16,181 nucleotides of DNA from JAQBQZ01 sp964406475 (GCA_964406475.1 CAYORS010000015.1:1-16181); one strand, 5' to 3'. Shown: positions 1-5,863, counted from the first letter of the stretch. Notes: generated from the letters alone by a model not told the origin. A program made the numbers and translations.

Positions 1-17
1 ATCAAACTCTAAAATTA
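1..17 (-). rRNA. rrs: 16S rRNA, 5' end only (partial)
   Basis: Read on the minus strand, the window ends in AATTTTAGAGTTTGAT. The AGAGTTTGAT part is the nearly universal start of bacterial 16S rRNA (the 27F primer site, around E. coli positions 8-17). The gene leaves the window at base 1. The upstream promoter and boxB/boxA-like leader support an rRNA start here. The exact 5' end is approximate. Only a few bases are visible, so the call rests on this motif plus context. Confidence 0.8.
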
Positions 18-168
18 AAATCACAAAAATATTAGTTTATGTGACCGAACGGAACAAAATAGAATATGCTAAAAGCAGGATTGTATTTTGAACCTTTTTT
101 TATCGTTGATACCGTTAGTGTAAAAATAAATTTACATATGCTCAATTATTATTTGTGTATAGTTGTGG

Positions 169-194
169 ATATGTATCAATTGAAAGATACATAT
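169..194. other. Hairpin in the 16S leader
   Basis: A perfect 9-bp inverted repeat (ATATGTATC, positions 169-177, with GATACATAT, 186-194) has an 8-base loop. On the plus strand it is followed by five T, so alone it could pass for a terminator, but no plus-strand gene ends here. It lies between the rrn promoter and the 16S start, so it is more likely part of the folded pre-16S leader. Confidence 0.5.
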
Positions 195-256
195 TTTTAC
201 TTGCACTTAACTGCTAGAAATTAATCTAGACAGTGTTCTATATTTCTTATTTGTTT

Positions 257-286
257 GTTTCAATGAACAATCCGCCTTATGGCGGA
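257..286 (-). promoter_or_regulatory. rrn leader boxB-like hairpin plus boxA-like sequence
   Basis: On the minus strand a GC-rich hairpin (TCCGCC-ATAA-GGCGGA, 271-286) is followed directly by TTGTTCATTGAAAC (257-270). This is close to the boxA antitermination element of bacterial rrn leaders (for example TGCTCTTTAACA in E. coli, TGNTCTTTGAAA-like elsewhere). A boxB hairpin immediately before boxA is the order known from E. coli rrn leaders, where NusB-NusE binds boxA to prevent premature termination. The assignment is by similarity and position. Confidence 0.6.
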
Positions 287-324
287 CACATCCTTAAAAC
301 CGAAGCTTTAAAGACATAGGCACT

Positions 325-352
325 ATTATACCCATAGCAAATACAAAGTCAA
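325..352 (-). promoter_or_regulatory. rRNA operon promoter (P rrn)
   Basis: Minus strand: -35 TTGACT (347-352), 16-bp spacer, -10 TATAAT (325-330) preceded by TGGG. This is one of the two best sigma-70-type promoters in the window. It points at the boxB/boxA-like leader and the 16S start about 300 bases downstream. An ATG lies 7 bases after the -10 but opens only a 7-codon frame (MSLKLRF), so it is not counted as a gene. Confidence 0.75.
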
Positions 353-412
353 GCAAAATAAAGGGGATTTGGTCAAAAGCAACAAGCCTAAAGCAAAAAG
401 CAAAAATACGTT

Positions 413-451
413 GAAAAATAAGGGTATTTAACCACTTTATTGAATGACCCT
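413..451 (-). terminator. Possible weak terminator of the M20 peptidase gene
   Basis: On the minus strand AGGGT (447-451) can pair with ACCCT (421-425) across a loop of about 21 bases, followed by TATTTTTC. The stem is only 5 bp, so this is tentative. No better terminator lies between the stop codon and the rrn promoter. Confidence 0.25.
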
Positions 452-466
452 GAATCAGTAAGAAAT

Positions 467-1561
467 TTAATTTGAAGAGGTTACAAACTCATTTACCACT
501 TCAAAGAAACGAGTTAGATCTTTGATATCTATCCATTCATTATCACTATGAATATCCCCACCCTTAGGGCGAGTGACAATACAATCAATTTTTTTCTGAG
601 AAAAAAATCTTGCGTCTGATGCTCCATGTGAGATACAAGGAGCACTCTTTATGTTATATTTTTTGGTTATGCCGATAAACAGTTTATGTGATGATGAAAT
701 AGTAAAAGATGATGCTGGTTCAAAAATAAGATCTTCGATAGTTAAACATGAGTAGGCCTTGGAAATTTTTTGAACTTTCTTCTTTAATTCTAAACCCTCC
801 TTTGTCGAGATGAACCTCACATCAAAAGACGCCTCCGCATAATCTGGAACAGAGTTTATTGTAGTGCCTCCTGACATTTTTCCTAAATTGCAGGTAGAGT
901 ACCATCTTTTTTTATCACTTTTCTTATATGATTGAAATAACAAATCAACCTCCTGAGAAAAATTATTGAGTATTTGAATAGCATTCTTCCCAAGCCAAAC
1001 ACGAGAACCATGTGCGGACACACCTCTTACTTTTACGTTAAATTGCCACACACCCTTCCCTTTTTCTTCCCAATCCCAATCCGTACCTCCGTCAGGTAAA
1101 AAAGCTGCTTTTGGTTTAAAACCAAAATCCAAAAATTTTTTTGTACCATTTATACCACCAATTTCCTCATCGCTCGTAACCAAAAAAGCAATATTTTTAT
1201 CTTTAACTTTCTGAAACAGATTTCTAAATATCACAAGGTATATTGCTATTGCAAATTTCATATCAAAGACACCTCTTCCAATATAAGTACCCTTCTTTTG
1301 TCTGAGAGTAAAAAGATTATCCCCACCAGAGACAACATCCATATGTGCAGCCAAAAGAATATCTGGGCTTTTGTTTTTTTTCGTTGAAACATACATAAAC
1401 GGATAAGCTGAATTTGTATATTCTTTAATATATACAGGAGTATCTTTGAGATAATTTTTGATATATAAAAAGCTTTCGAGTATAGCACTCTTGTTCCCTG
1501 TTATTGTTTTGATACTTACCAGATCACTTAAGACTTTCTTTATTTCGGCTTGTGTATTCAT
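467..1561 (-). CDS. M20 family metallopeptidase (ArgE/DapE/ACY1 type)
   Basis: This 364-residue protein is a zinc-dependent amidohydrolase or peptidase of family M20, probably cytoplasmic, cleaving a small peptide or an N-acyl amino acid. The metal and catalytic set is visible in order: AAHMDVV (His73, catalytic Asp75), GRGVFDMK (bridging Asp100), TSDEEIGG (catalytic Glu132, metal ligand Glu133), PDGG (Asp157) and DIHSDNEW (His338). The dimerisation (lid) domain lies at about 175-285 and carries VSAHGS with His184. Length is normal for the family and no key residue is missing. The substrate cannot be read from sequence: ArgE, DapE, carboxypeptidase and tripeptidase members share these motifs. 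There is no Shine-Dalgarno. A TAATAT lies 6 bases before ATG, but no good -35 accompanies it. The gene follows the terminator of its upstream neighbour, so it is probably a single transcription unit. It ends about 115 bases before the rrn promoter. Confidence 0.92.
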   Translation of the reverse strand: MNTQAEIKKVLSDLVSIKTITGNKSAILESFLYIKNYLKDTPVYIKEYTNSAYPFMYVSTKKNKSPDILLAAHMDVVSGGDNLFTLRQKKGTYIGRGVFDMKFAIAIYLVIFRNLFQKVKDKNIAFLVTSDEEIGGINGTKKFLDFGFKPKAAFLPDGGTDWDWEEKGKGVWQFNVKVRGVSAHGSRVWLGKNAIQILNNFSQEVDLLFQSYKKSDKKRWYSTCNLGKMSGGTTINSVPDYAEASFDVRFISTKEGLELKKKVQKISKAYSCLTIEDLIFEPASSFTISSSHKLFIGITKKYNIKSAPCISHGASDARFFSQKKIDCIVTRPKGGDIHSDNEWIDIKDLTRFFEVVNEFVTSSN

Positions 1562-1578
1562 ATATTGATATTAACATT

Positions 1579-1632
1579 AAAAAATCATATGTCGGTAATA
1601 GCGTAGGAGAACTACACATATTACCGACATAT
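1579..1632 (-). terminator. Rho-independent terminator of the ATP-grasp-like gene
   Basis: A perfect 14-bp inverted repeat (ATATGTCGGTAATA 1587-1600, TATTACCGACATAT 1619-1632) encloses a smaller GTAG/CTAC stem (1603-1606, 1612-1615). On the minus strand it is followed by GATTTTTTAATG, giving the U-run (1579-1584). It starts 5 bases after the stop codon of the gene ending at 1637. It also lies just before the M20 start, where the next promoter would have to fall. Confidence 0.85.
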
Positions 1633-1636
1633 TGAA

Positions 1637-2497
1637 TTAGAACTCAACAATACCAGTCATAGACTCACTTGTTCCATGAATAATGAGCTGACCATTTGGT
1701 CGTGACATCCACAGCCCACCGAGATATTTATACCCTTGTGCCAAAGGAGAGAACCCAAGGAAAAGACGAAAAATACCTCGATAGCCGCCACCAAAATCCA
1801 TGGGAGGATGAAATGGTTGAATGTAGAAACCGTCAAACATATTGCGGATGGCATTTGTGATTTTTGTCTTCGTGCTTGTGCCTGGAGCCCTACCAAGGGT
1901 TGGGGTCCAAACCAAAATACCACGAGACATACAGCCAACAAGAGGCTTAATCACAAAATCTTGACCCCAGTCAATATCTGCCTCTGAAGATCCTTTGCGC
2001 CACCAGCCCATATCGATTCCATATTCCTTGTTTCCTTCGAAACGAGTGGTGCTGATGCTCATAGGCTCGAGTTCGGGGAACTCATGAGGCTCACCTCTAA
2101 CTAAAACACCTTGGTGCTTTGTAGCATTATAAGCTTCGAGCCACAGACAATCATCACCTGCTTTCCTTGCACCTGAATCCAAGTAGCCAAATGTTGGCCA
2201 CATCGATGATAGCTCGGAAAGTCTCTCGTGAAATCCAGGAACGTAACAACAGGCAATGCCGACTCCTCTCGGACGATCCTCAAATTCATACACATATATC
2301 CCGCGATCACTCACCGTGCAATCAAATCGCACAATCAGCGACGGAACACCAAACTCCTTTTGCACAAGAGAATTTTCTTTTGGAAAATAACCTGCGCACT
2401 GATTCGCCAACTGTTCGAGTTTTGATCCAGAACGAAATGCTTTTCTTTCTGGAGACATATTGATCGCCCATTGCCCAATAGTGGTACTTGAAGTCAT
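1637..2497 (-). CDS. Uncharacterised protein, possibly ATP-grasp-like
   Basis: This 286-residue soluble protein has no signal peptide or membrane segment. I do not recognise a characterised family with certainty. Segments resemble the pre-ATP-grasp plus ATP-grasp layout of the glutathionylspermidine-synthase type: RFDC then YEFEDRPRGVG (57-80), FVIKPLVGCMSRGI (181-194), where Lys184 could be the ATP-binding lysine, and a C-terminal GYRGIFRLFL...LGGLWMSRP...IIHGTSES block (238-279). If so it would join an acid to an amine using ATP, but this is inference. It is visibly richer in G+C than its neighbours (47% in bases 1681-1740 against 30% in 1501-1560 of the M20 gene). The start has no Shine-Dalgarno. 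It is preceded by a leader unit (2542-2688) with a tiny ORF and a terminator-like hairpin, so expression may be controlled by attenuation. A strong terminator follows. Confidence 0.6.
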   Translation of the reverse strand: MTSSTTIGQWAINMSPERKAFRSGSKLEQLANQCAGYFPKENSLVQKEFGVPSLIVRFDCTVSDRGIYVYEFEDRPRGVGIACCYVPGFHERLSELSSMWPTFGYLDSGARKAGDDCLWLEAYNATKHQGVLVRGEPHEFPELEPMSISTTRFEGNKEYGIDMGWWRKGSSEADIDWGQDFVIKPLVGCMSRGILVWTPTLGRAPGTSTKTKITNAIRNMFDGFYIQPFHPPMDFGGGYRGIFRLFLGFSPLAQGYKYLGGLWMSRPNGQLIIHGTSESMTGIVEF

Positions 2498-2541
2498 AGA
2501 CTAATTAAGTTGAGTTGTGAAAGAACTTTCTGTCTTAAAGA

Positions 2542-2570
2542 CAAAACCAGCTTCCGGAATGGAGAACTGG
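2542..2570 (-). promoter_or_regulatory. Terminator-like hairpin A in the leader of the 1637-2497 gene
   Basis: On the minus strand CCAGTTCTCC and GGAAGCTGG form an imperfect hairpin (about 2547-2570) followed by TTTTGTCTTT. It lies between a tiny ORF (2599-2688) and the start codon at 2497. Its relatives in sequence and position are at 3041-3075, so the pair looks like a repeated attenuator. Full termination here would silence the downstream gene, and read-through would express it. Confidence 0.5.
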
Positions 2571-2598
2571 TTTGTGTTACTAAAATAGTTTTTAAACT

Positions 2599-2688
2599 TT
2601 AGGAATACAAATCAAACCTCCATCTTTGTGATAGAAGTAGTGGCCACAAAAGTAGACCTTTATTAATTTGTATATTTTCTTGTTTCAT
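2599..2688 (-). CDS. Putative 29-residue leader peptide (unit A)
   Basis: This short frame begins MKQENIQINKG and continues with a leucine-rich stretch LLLWPLLL (12-19) and SQRWRFDLYS at the end. Leucine codons are CTA, CTT, TTG, CTA, CTT, CTA in close succession. It is not recognised as a known family. Its support is comparative: the 3104-3184 frame also starts MK, has LW about 10-15 residues in, and is followed by the same nucleotide block (TGGAGRTTTGAYTTGT) and a terminator-like hairpin. Relative to unit B there is a 2-base length difference just before that block, so the C-terminal reading frame is not shared. The promoter is unclear (a TGGTAGAAA lies directly upstream). It may be a leader peptide, or an RNA element whose frame is accidental. 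Confidence 0.35.
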   Translation of the reverse strand: MKQENIQINKGLLLWPLLLSQRWRFDLYS

Positions 2689-2725
2689 ATATTTCTACCA
2701 AACCACAAACGAGTTGTGAGTTGGA

Positions 2726-2756
2726 TAAAAATGTCGTCCTGATTTTGCAAGACGAC
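2726..2756 (-). terminator. Rho-independent terminator of the 73-residue ORF
   Basis: On the minus strand GTCGTCTT (2749-2756) pairs with AGGACGAC (2733-2740) across an 8-base loop, followed by ATTTTTATCC. It starts about 21 bases after the stop of the 2778-2999 frame. That supports a real transcription unit ending there. Confidence 0.8.
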
Positions 2757-2777
2757 TGTAAAAAACGCGATCGATCT

Positions 2778-2999
2778 TCACTGGCGAGAGAAATTTAATT
2801 GGCACCATCCCTGAAGCGAACTCTGGAGACGTGTCTTGAGATCTATTGCATGACGAGTCTCAAACTCCTGCCTGTAGTCAAATACAGTGTCGCCAATCAC
2901 AACCTTGATTTCACAAAGGCACACACCCCACCTCATTGCCCCCGCTGAAATGATACTGAATTGATACCCCCTCAGCGTCGCTAAAATAACATCAATCAT
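2778..2999 (-). CDS. Small hypothetical protein (73 aa)
   Basis: I do not recognise this protein. It begins MIDVILATLRGYQF, has two cysteines at 27 and 29 (GVCLCE) and one at 66, and has no clear membrane segment or signal. The start chosen at 2999 has the best ribosome binding site in the window: GGAAGGAG, 10 bases before ATG. A frame-open ATG at 3044 would lie upstream of that site and is less likely. The gene sits between a leader unit with a terminator-like hairpin (3041-3075) and a convincing terminator (2726-2756). That arrangement argues for a real, separately controlled gene. Base composition resembles the neighbouring ATP-grasp-like gene more than the AT-rich genes around. The coding call is moderate because the frame is short and has no recognised homolog. 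Confidence 0.5.
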   Translation of the reverse strand: MIDVILATLRGYQFSIISAGAMRWGVCLCEIKVVIGDTVFDYRQEFETRHAIDLKTRLQSSLQGWCQLNFSRQ

Positions 3000-3040
3000 A
3001 AGAACAAATCTCCTTCCCCAATTTTTCTGCCTTGCTCCAC

Positions 3041-3075
3041 ACAAAACAAAACCAACTCCCGAGGTGAAGAGTTGG
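3041..3075 (-). promoter_or_regulatory. Terminator-like hairpin B in the leader of the 73-residue ORF
   Basis: On the minus strand CCAACTC (3069-3075) and GAGTTGG (3052-3058) form a perfect 7-bp stem with a 10-base loop, followed by TTTTGTTTTG. It lies 28 bases after the stop of the 26-codon ORF and 42 bases before the start codon at 2999. That is the geometry of a transcription attenuator. Confidence 0.6.
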
Positions 3076-3103
3076 CTTTTGGTTCTAAGAAAGTTTTTGA
3101 TTT

Positions 3104-3184
3104 CTACTTAGAGGCACAAGTCAAATCTCCACGAGTAATCTCGAGGTTAAGCCAAAGTGACAGATTTGCTTCGTTAAATTTCAT
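3104..3184 (-). CDS. Putative 26-residue leaderless small ORF (unit B)
   Basis: The frame begins MKFNEANLSLWLNLE and ends RGDLTCASK. It is too short for family recognition. Its promoter is strong: -35 TTGACA, 16-bp spacer, -10 TAATAT, then only 7 bases to ATG, so the mRNA would start at or next to the start codon. No Shine-Dalgarno is present at useful spacing. It is followed by hairpin B and then the 73-residue gene. It could be a regulatory leader peptide (leucine appears at 8, 10, 12, 14 and 21, with a single Trp) or a small protein in its own right. The homologous element A at 2599-2688 shares nucleotide blocks but not the final reading frame. Confidence 0.45.
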   Translation of the reverse strand: MKFNEANLSLWLNLEITRGDLTCASK

Positions 3185-3191
3185 AGTGAAT

Positions 3192-3219
3192 ATATTACTA
3201 CTCCCCTAAAAAATGTCAA
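3192..3219 (-). promoter_or_regulatory. Promoter of leader unit B
   Basis: Minus strand: consensus -35 TTGACA (3214-3219), 16-bp spacer, -10 TAATAT (3192-3197). The ATG at 3184 is 7 bases downstream. It overlaps the divergent plus-strand promoter at 3230-3238, so the two may exclude each other. Confidence 0.7.
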
Positions 3220-3229
3220 TTTTATTTTA

Positions 3230-3238
3230 TGGTATAAT
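3230..3238 (+). promoter_or_regulatory. Extended -10 promoter of the candidate small RNA
   Basis: The plus strand carries TGGTATAAT (TG at 3230-3231, TATAAT at 3233-3238), a perfect extended -10. No good -35 hexamer is found at 17 bases, as is common for extended -10 promoters. Transcription would start near 3245. Confidence 0.7.
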
Positions 3239-3243
3239 CACTT

Positions 3244-3449
3244 TGAATGAAACACCGCTCCTTGACTAGATACGACAAGCTCATGATTGCTTGCCAATTC
3301 CATCATCCTCACTTAGATTTGCGAAGGGTTCCCGTCTCGACACTGCGCAGATTGAGAGACTCTCCAAGAGGTAGAACTCATCCCAAAGAGGGCTAGGAAG
3401 AAATTACCTTGAGAGGCTTATGACCTATCCGTTCATCGGGTGGTTTTTT
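3244..3449 (+). ncRNA. Candidate free-standing structured RNA, about 205 nt
   Basis: This stretch has a promoter (3230-3238), no convincing ORF, and its own terminator (3423-3449). It is richer in G+C than its AT-rich surroundings (52% in bases 3301-3360), which often marks structured RNA in such genomes. Visible helices include CAAGC/GCTTG (3276-3280 with 3289-3293), a GTCTC/GAGAC hairpin near 3350-3380, and a long imperfect helix near 3382-3416 (CTCT-CAA-GGTA pairing with TACCTTGAGAG). The latter encloses a CCC-AAAGA-GGG hairpin. No gene follows on this strand, since secF is convergent, so it is not a leader. I could not match it to RNase P RNA (no GAGGAAAGTCC), SRP RNA (no GGAAGGAAGCAG-like apex) or tmRNA (no tRNA-like end). 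A 6S-like or lineage-specific RNA is possible. Confidence 0.55.
3423..3449 (+). terminator. Rho-independent terminator of the candidate small RNA
   Basis: ACC-ATCCG (3423-3431, one bulged T) pairs with CGGGTGGT (3437-3444) around a TTCAT loop, followed by a run of six T. Confidence 0.8.
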
Positions 3450-3454
3450 ATTTG

Positions 3455-3489
3455 AAAACGCAGTGCGACCTTGGGTCGTACTGCGTTTT
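3455..3489. terminator. Bidirectional terminator between the small RNA and secF
   Basis: A long inverted repeat (AAAACGCAGTGCGACC, 3455-3470, with GGTCGTACTGCGTTTT, 3474-3489) has a 3-base loop and one wobble pair. The A-run and T-run flanks make it work in both directions. It insulates the convergent small RNA and the secDF unit. Confidence 0.85.
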
Positions 3490-3525
3490 ATTGTATTTAT
3501 TCTTAATTCCTAATACTTATTTATA

Positions 3526-4425
3526 TTATTTCTTCTCCTGCCACTTCTGCAAAGTCACAAGCAGTGGACTTCCAATAAAGATAGATGAGTAAGTACCAAC
3601 AGTAATACCGACAAGGAGTGCAAGTGCGAAGTTCTTTGTCACTTCTGGACCAAAATGGTAAAGAACGACAAGTGAAATAAGTGTTGTAAGTGATGTGTTG
3701 ATTGACCTGGTAAATGTCTGTGCAACACTCTCCCCCACCACTTCCTCAAATGTCTTTTTTACTTTCTCCTTTTCATTCTTGTGTAGGTTCTCTCTTGTTC
3801 TATCAAACACCACGATTGTATCGTGAACAGAGAATCCGAGCACCACAAGTAGCGCCGTCACAAAGAGCGAATCGATCTCTGTACCATTGAAATGTCCGAG
3901 ATAAGCGAATACTCCTGTCGGCACAATCACATCATGGAGGAGTGCTATAACAGCAACCACACCATATTTCCATGACGCTACTGGACGTGACACCTTACGG
4001 AACGCAAATGTGATAAAGAGGACAATAGCGAGGATGACATAGAACATTGACTTGCCCGCCTTTGCACGGAGCTCTTCGCCAAGCACTGGACCCACACCAT
4101 CAAATCTGATTATCTTTGATCCCACATCACTATTGGTCATGAGAGACTGCAGTGTAATCCGCTCTGGCTCAGAGAGTGTTCTCGTACGGAGGATGACACC
4201 TGTCTCGCCGGTCTGTCGGAGAGAATATTCACCGAGGTTTAGAGTATCAATCTTTGACTTAAGAGCAGTTGTGTCTGGAGTCGCTGTATAGCCCACCTCG
4301 AGGATTGATCCACCCTTGAAATCAATACCGAGATTGAGCCCGAATGTTGATATAGCGTAGATAGATGCTCCAATAAGGAGGATTGATATTGCGTAAAATA
4401 CTTTTCTGAATTTGATTACAAACAT
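3526..4425 (-). CDS. secF: Protein translocase subunit SecF
   Basis: SecF is the smaller half of the SecDF complex, an RND-like inner-membrane machine. It uses the proton gradient to pull secreted proteins out of the SecYEG channel. The 299-residue length is usual. Visible features are TM1 (about 8-28), GIDFKGG (33-39) at the start of the periplasmic domain, GPVLGEEL (112-119) before TM2, and five more membrane helices in the C-terminal half. HDVIV (164-168), LGFSVHDTIVVFDR (196-209) and RSINTSLTT (240-248) are SecF signatures. It lies downstream of secD with a 107-base gap that contains an inverted repeat. There is no Shine-Dalgarno before ATG. A bidirectional terminator lies downstream. Assignment is secure. 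Confidence 0.97.
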   Translation of the reverse strand: MFVIKFRKVFYAISILLIGASIYAISTFGLNLGIDFKGGSILEVGYTATPDTTALKSKIDTLNLGEYSLRQTGETGVILRTRTLSEPERITLQSLMTNSDVGSKIIRFDGVGPVLGEELRAKAGKSMFYVILAIVLFITFAFRKVSRPVASWKYGVVAVIALLHDVIVPTGVFAYLGHFNGTEIDSLFVTALLVVLGFSVHDTIVVFDRTRENLHKNEKEKVKKTFEEVVGESVAQTFTRSINTSLTTLISLVVLYHFGPEVTKNFALALLVGITVGTYSSIFIGSPLLVTLQKWQEKK

Positions 4426-4449
4426 GATAGTTAATTTAAAATTAAAAAC

Positions 4450-4524
4450 TTAAAATGCAAAATTGCAATTTAGAATTCAATAATTTGTTAATTTTGACTT
4501 GTACTTTTGACTTTTGCATTTTAA
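4450..4524. repeat. 13-bp inverted repeat between secD and secF
   Basis: TTAAAATGCAAAA (4450-4462) and TTTTGCATTTTAA (4512-4524) are perfect inverted copies separated by 49 very AT-rich bases. Those contain AAGTCAAAA-type repeats (minus strand) and GAATTC. The element fills almost the whole secD-secF gap. It could fold in the mRNA and set the secD:secF ratio, or it could be an intergenic repeat of the REP/MITE kind. Lack of GC and of a U-run argues against a normal terminator. Confidence 0.6.
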
Positions 4525-4532
4525 CCTTTGAA

Positions 4533-5855
4533 TTATTGTCTAATCCCGTTACCAAAAAGGAATTTTGTAAACTTGTTTGTCTTTTTGATACCGATTGCAA
4601 TAAGAAGTGTTCGAGAGACCGTGATAGCAGTAAACATTGATGAGATAACCCCAATTGCAAACACAAACGCAAATCCCTTGATAAGTGCAGATGTTGCAAA
4701 ATAATAGAGAATCACAGCCGTGATGATTGATGAGAGGTTTGAATCTCGAATAGAAAGCCATGCTCTGTGGAAACCTTCTCGGATAGCATCTTCGAGATTA
4801 AGCCCACGCTTGAGCTCCTCTTTCATTCTCTCAAAGATCAGAATGTTGGCATCCACCGCCATACCAATAGACAATATAAATCCAGCGAGTCCAGCAGTTG
4901 TGAGAGTCACAGGCACAAGCTTAAATATAATAAGGTTCAAGATAGTGTAGACTACAAGCGCAATACTTGCGACAAGTCCAGGAAGTCGATACCAAGCAAT
5001 GAGGAAAATCGCAATAATAATAAAGCTCAAGATTCCCGCATACACACTCGCATTAAGTGCACCCTCTCCGAGAGAAGCTCCGATTGTCTGAGTACCGAGA
5101 AGTGACACAGGGAGAGGAAGCGCACCGTAGTTCAAATCTTCGACAAGTTTCTTTGCTTCTTGGGGGTTGAACTTTCCAGTGATCTGGGCTTTGCCATCAG
5201 TGATAGCGTCACGAATCACAGGAGTTGAGAGAGGTCTTCCATCAAGGAAGATTGCGAGCACCTTGCCCACATTGTTCTTGGTAAGTTCAGCAAAAAGCTT
5301 TTTTCCTTCTTCGTTAAATGTAAGCGATACCATTGGCTCACTTGTATTCTGACTAAACACTAAATCAGCTCGTGAGAGCAAACGTCCAGTAAGCCCAGTA
5401 TCAGCAAAAAGCTCTGCTTCTGTCTTTGTAGACAAATCTGTCGTCGATGCAAACTCACGCATGAGCTTAAATTCGAGAACTGGAGTCTTACCGATAATGT
5501 CGATTGCCTTTTGTGTATCAGTGACTCCAGGAAGTTCTACAATGAGTTTTTCTACCGTAGCTCCACCAATATTTGACTCTTCCACTTGAACAAGTGGCTC
5601 AGAGACACCAAAGATATTAATTCTATTTTCAATGGTATCTCGAAGTGAAACCATCGCACCCTTCACCTCACTTGGTGTAACCCGTGAAGTATCTGCCTCA
5701 TACACAAGATGAGTCCCACCATTGAGATCGAGACCATACTTAAAAGGGAACTTACCGAAAGCAGGATCTTTCAAGATATCTGCCTTATAAATATAAAAAC
5801 CTCCAAAAAACGCTAAAACTATTAATATTAAAGCTCCTATTCTGATTTTTGCCAT
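4533..5855 (-). CDS. secD: Protein translocase subunit SecD
   Basis: SecD is the larger half of SecDF, acting at the membrane in late steps of Sec export. The 440-residue protein shows TM1 (7-23), GLDLNGGTHLVYE (41-53), the P1 region with RINIFGVSEP (78-87), and LNYGALPLPV (241-250) just before the membrane domain. Five C-terminal helices then include LTTAGLAGFILSIGMAVDANILIFER (318-343), where Asp335 matches the proton-path aspartate of the family, and a REGFHRAWLSIRDSN loop. It is shorter than E. coli SecD (about 615), as in many bacteria with a compact P1 domain. The first gene of a secD-secF unit. Its promoter -10 lies only 8 bases before ATG and there is no Shine-Dalgarno, suggesting a leaderless mRNA. 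Confidence 0.97.
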   Translation of the reverse strand: MAKIRIGALILIVLAFFGGFYIYKADILKDPAFGKFPFKYGLDLNGGTHLVYEADTSRVTPSEVKGAMVSLRDTIENRINIFGVSEPLVQVEESNIGGATVEKLIVELPGVTDTQKAIDIIGKTPVLEFKLMREFASTTDLSTKTEAELFADTGLTGRLLSRADLVFSQNTSEPMVSLTFNEEGKKLFAELTKNNVGKVLAIFLDGRPLSTPVIRDAITDGKAQITGKFNPQEAKKLVEDLNYGALPLPVSLLGTQTIGASLGEGALNASVYAGILSFIIIAIFLIAWYRLPGLVASIALVVYTILNLIIFKLVPVTLTTAGLAGFILSIGMAVDANILIFERMKEELKRGLNLEDAIREGFHRAWLSIRDSNLSSIITAVILYYFATSALIKGFAFVFAIGVISSMFTAITVSRTLLIAIGIKKTNKFTKFLFGNGIRQ

Positions 5856-5863
5856 ATTGGGGT

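Noticed and set aside
169..198. Plus-strand terminator in the 16S leader
   Set aside because: The stem is all A/T-rich and no plus-strand gene precedes it. Leader folding is a better reading.
315..317. Leaderless-looking ATG 7 bases after the rrn -10 (MSLKLRF frame)
   Set aside because: The frame is only seven codons and lies in the 16S leader. It is treated as chance.
1736..2463. Plus-strand frames of 65-98 codons over the 286-residue gene
   Set aside because: They are shadows of the minus-strand gene, without promoters or recognisable sequence.
3244..3449. T-box, SRP RNA, RNase P RNA or tmRNA identity for the candidate RNA
   Set aside because: GGGTGG near the end recalls a T-box, but no antiterminator or downstream gene exists. 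The core motifs of the others are missing.
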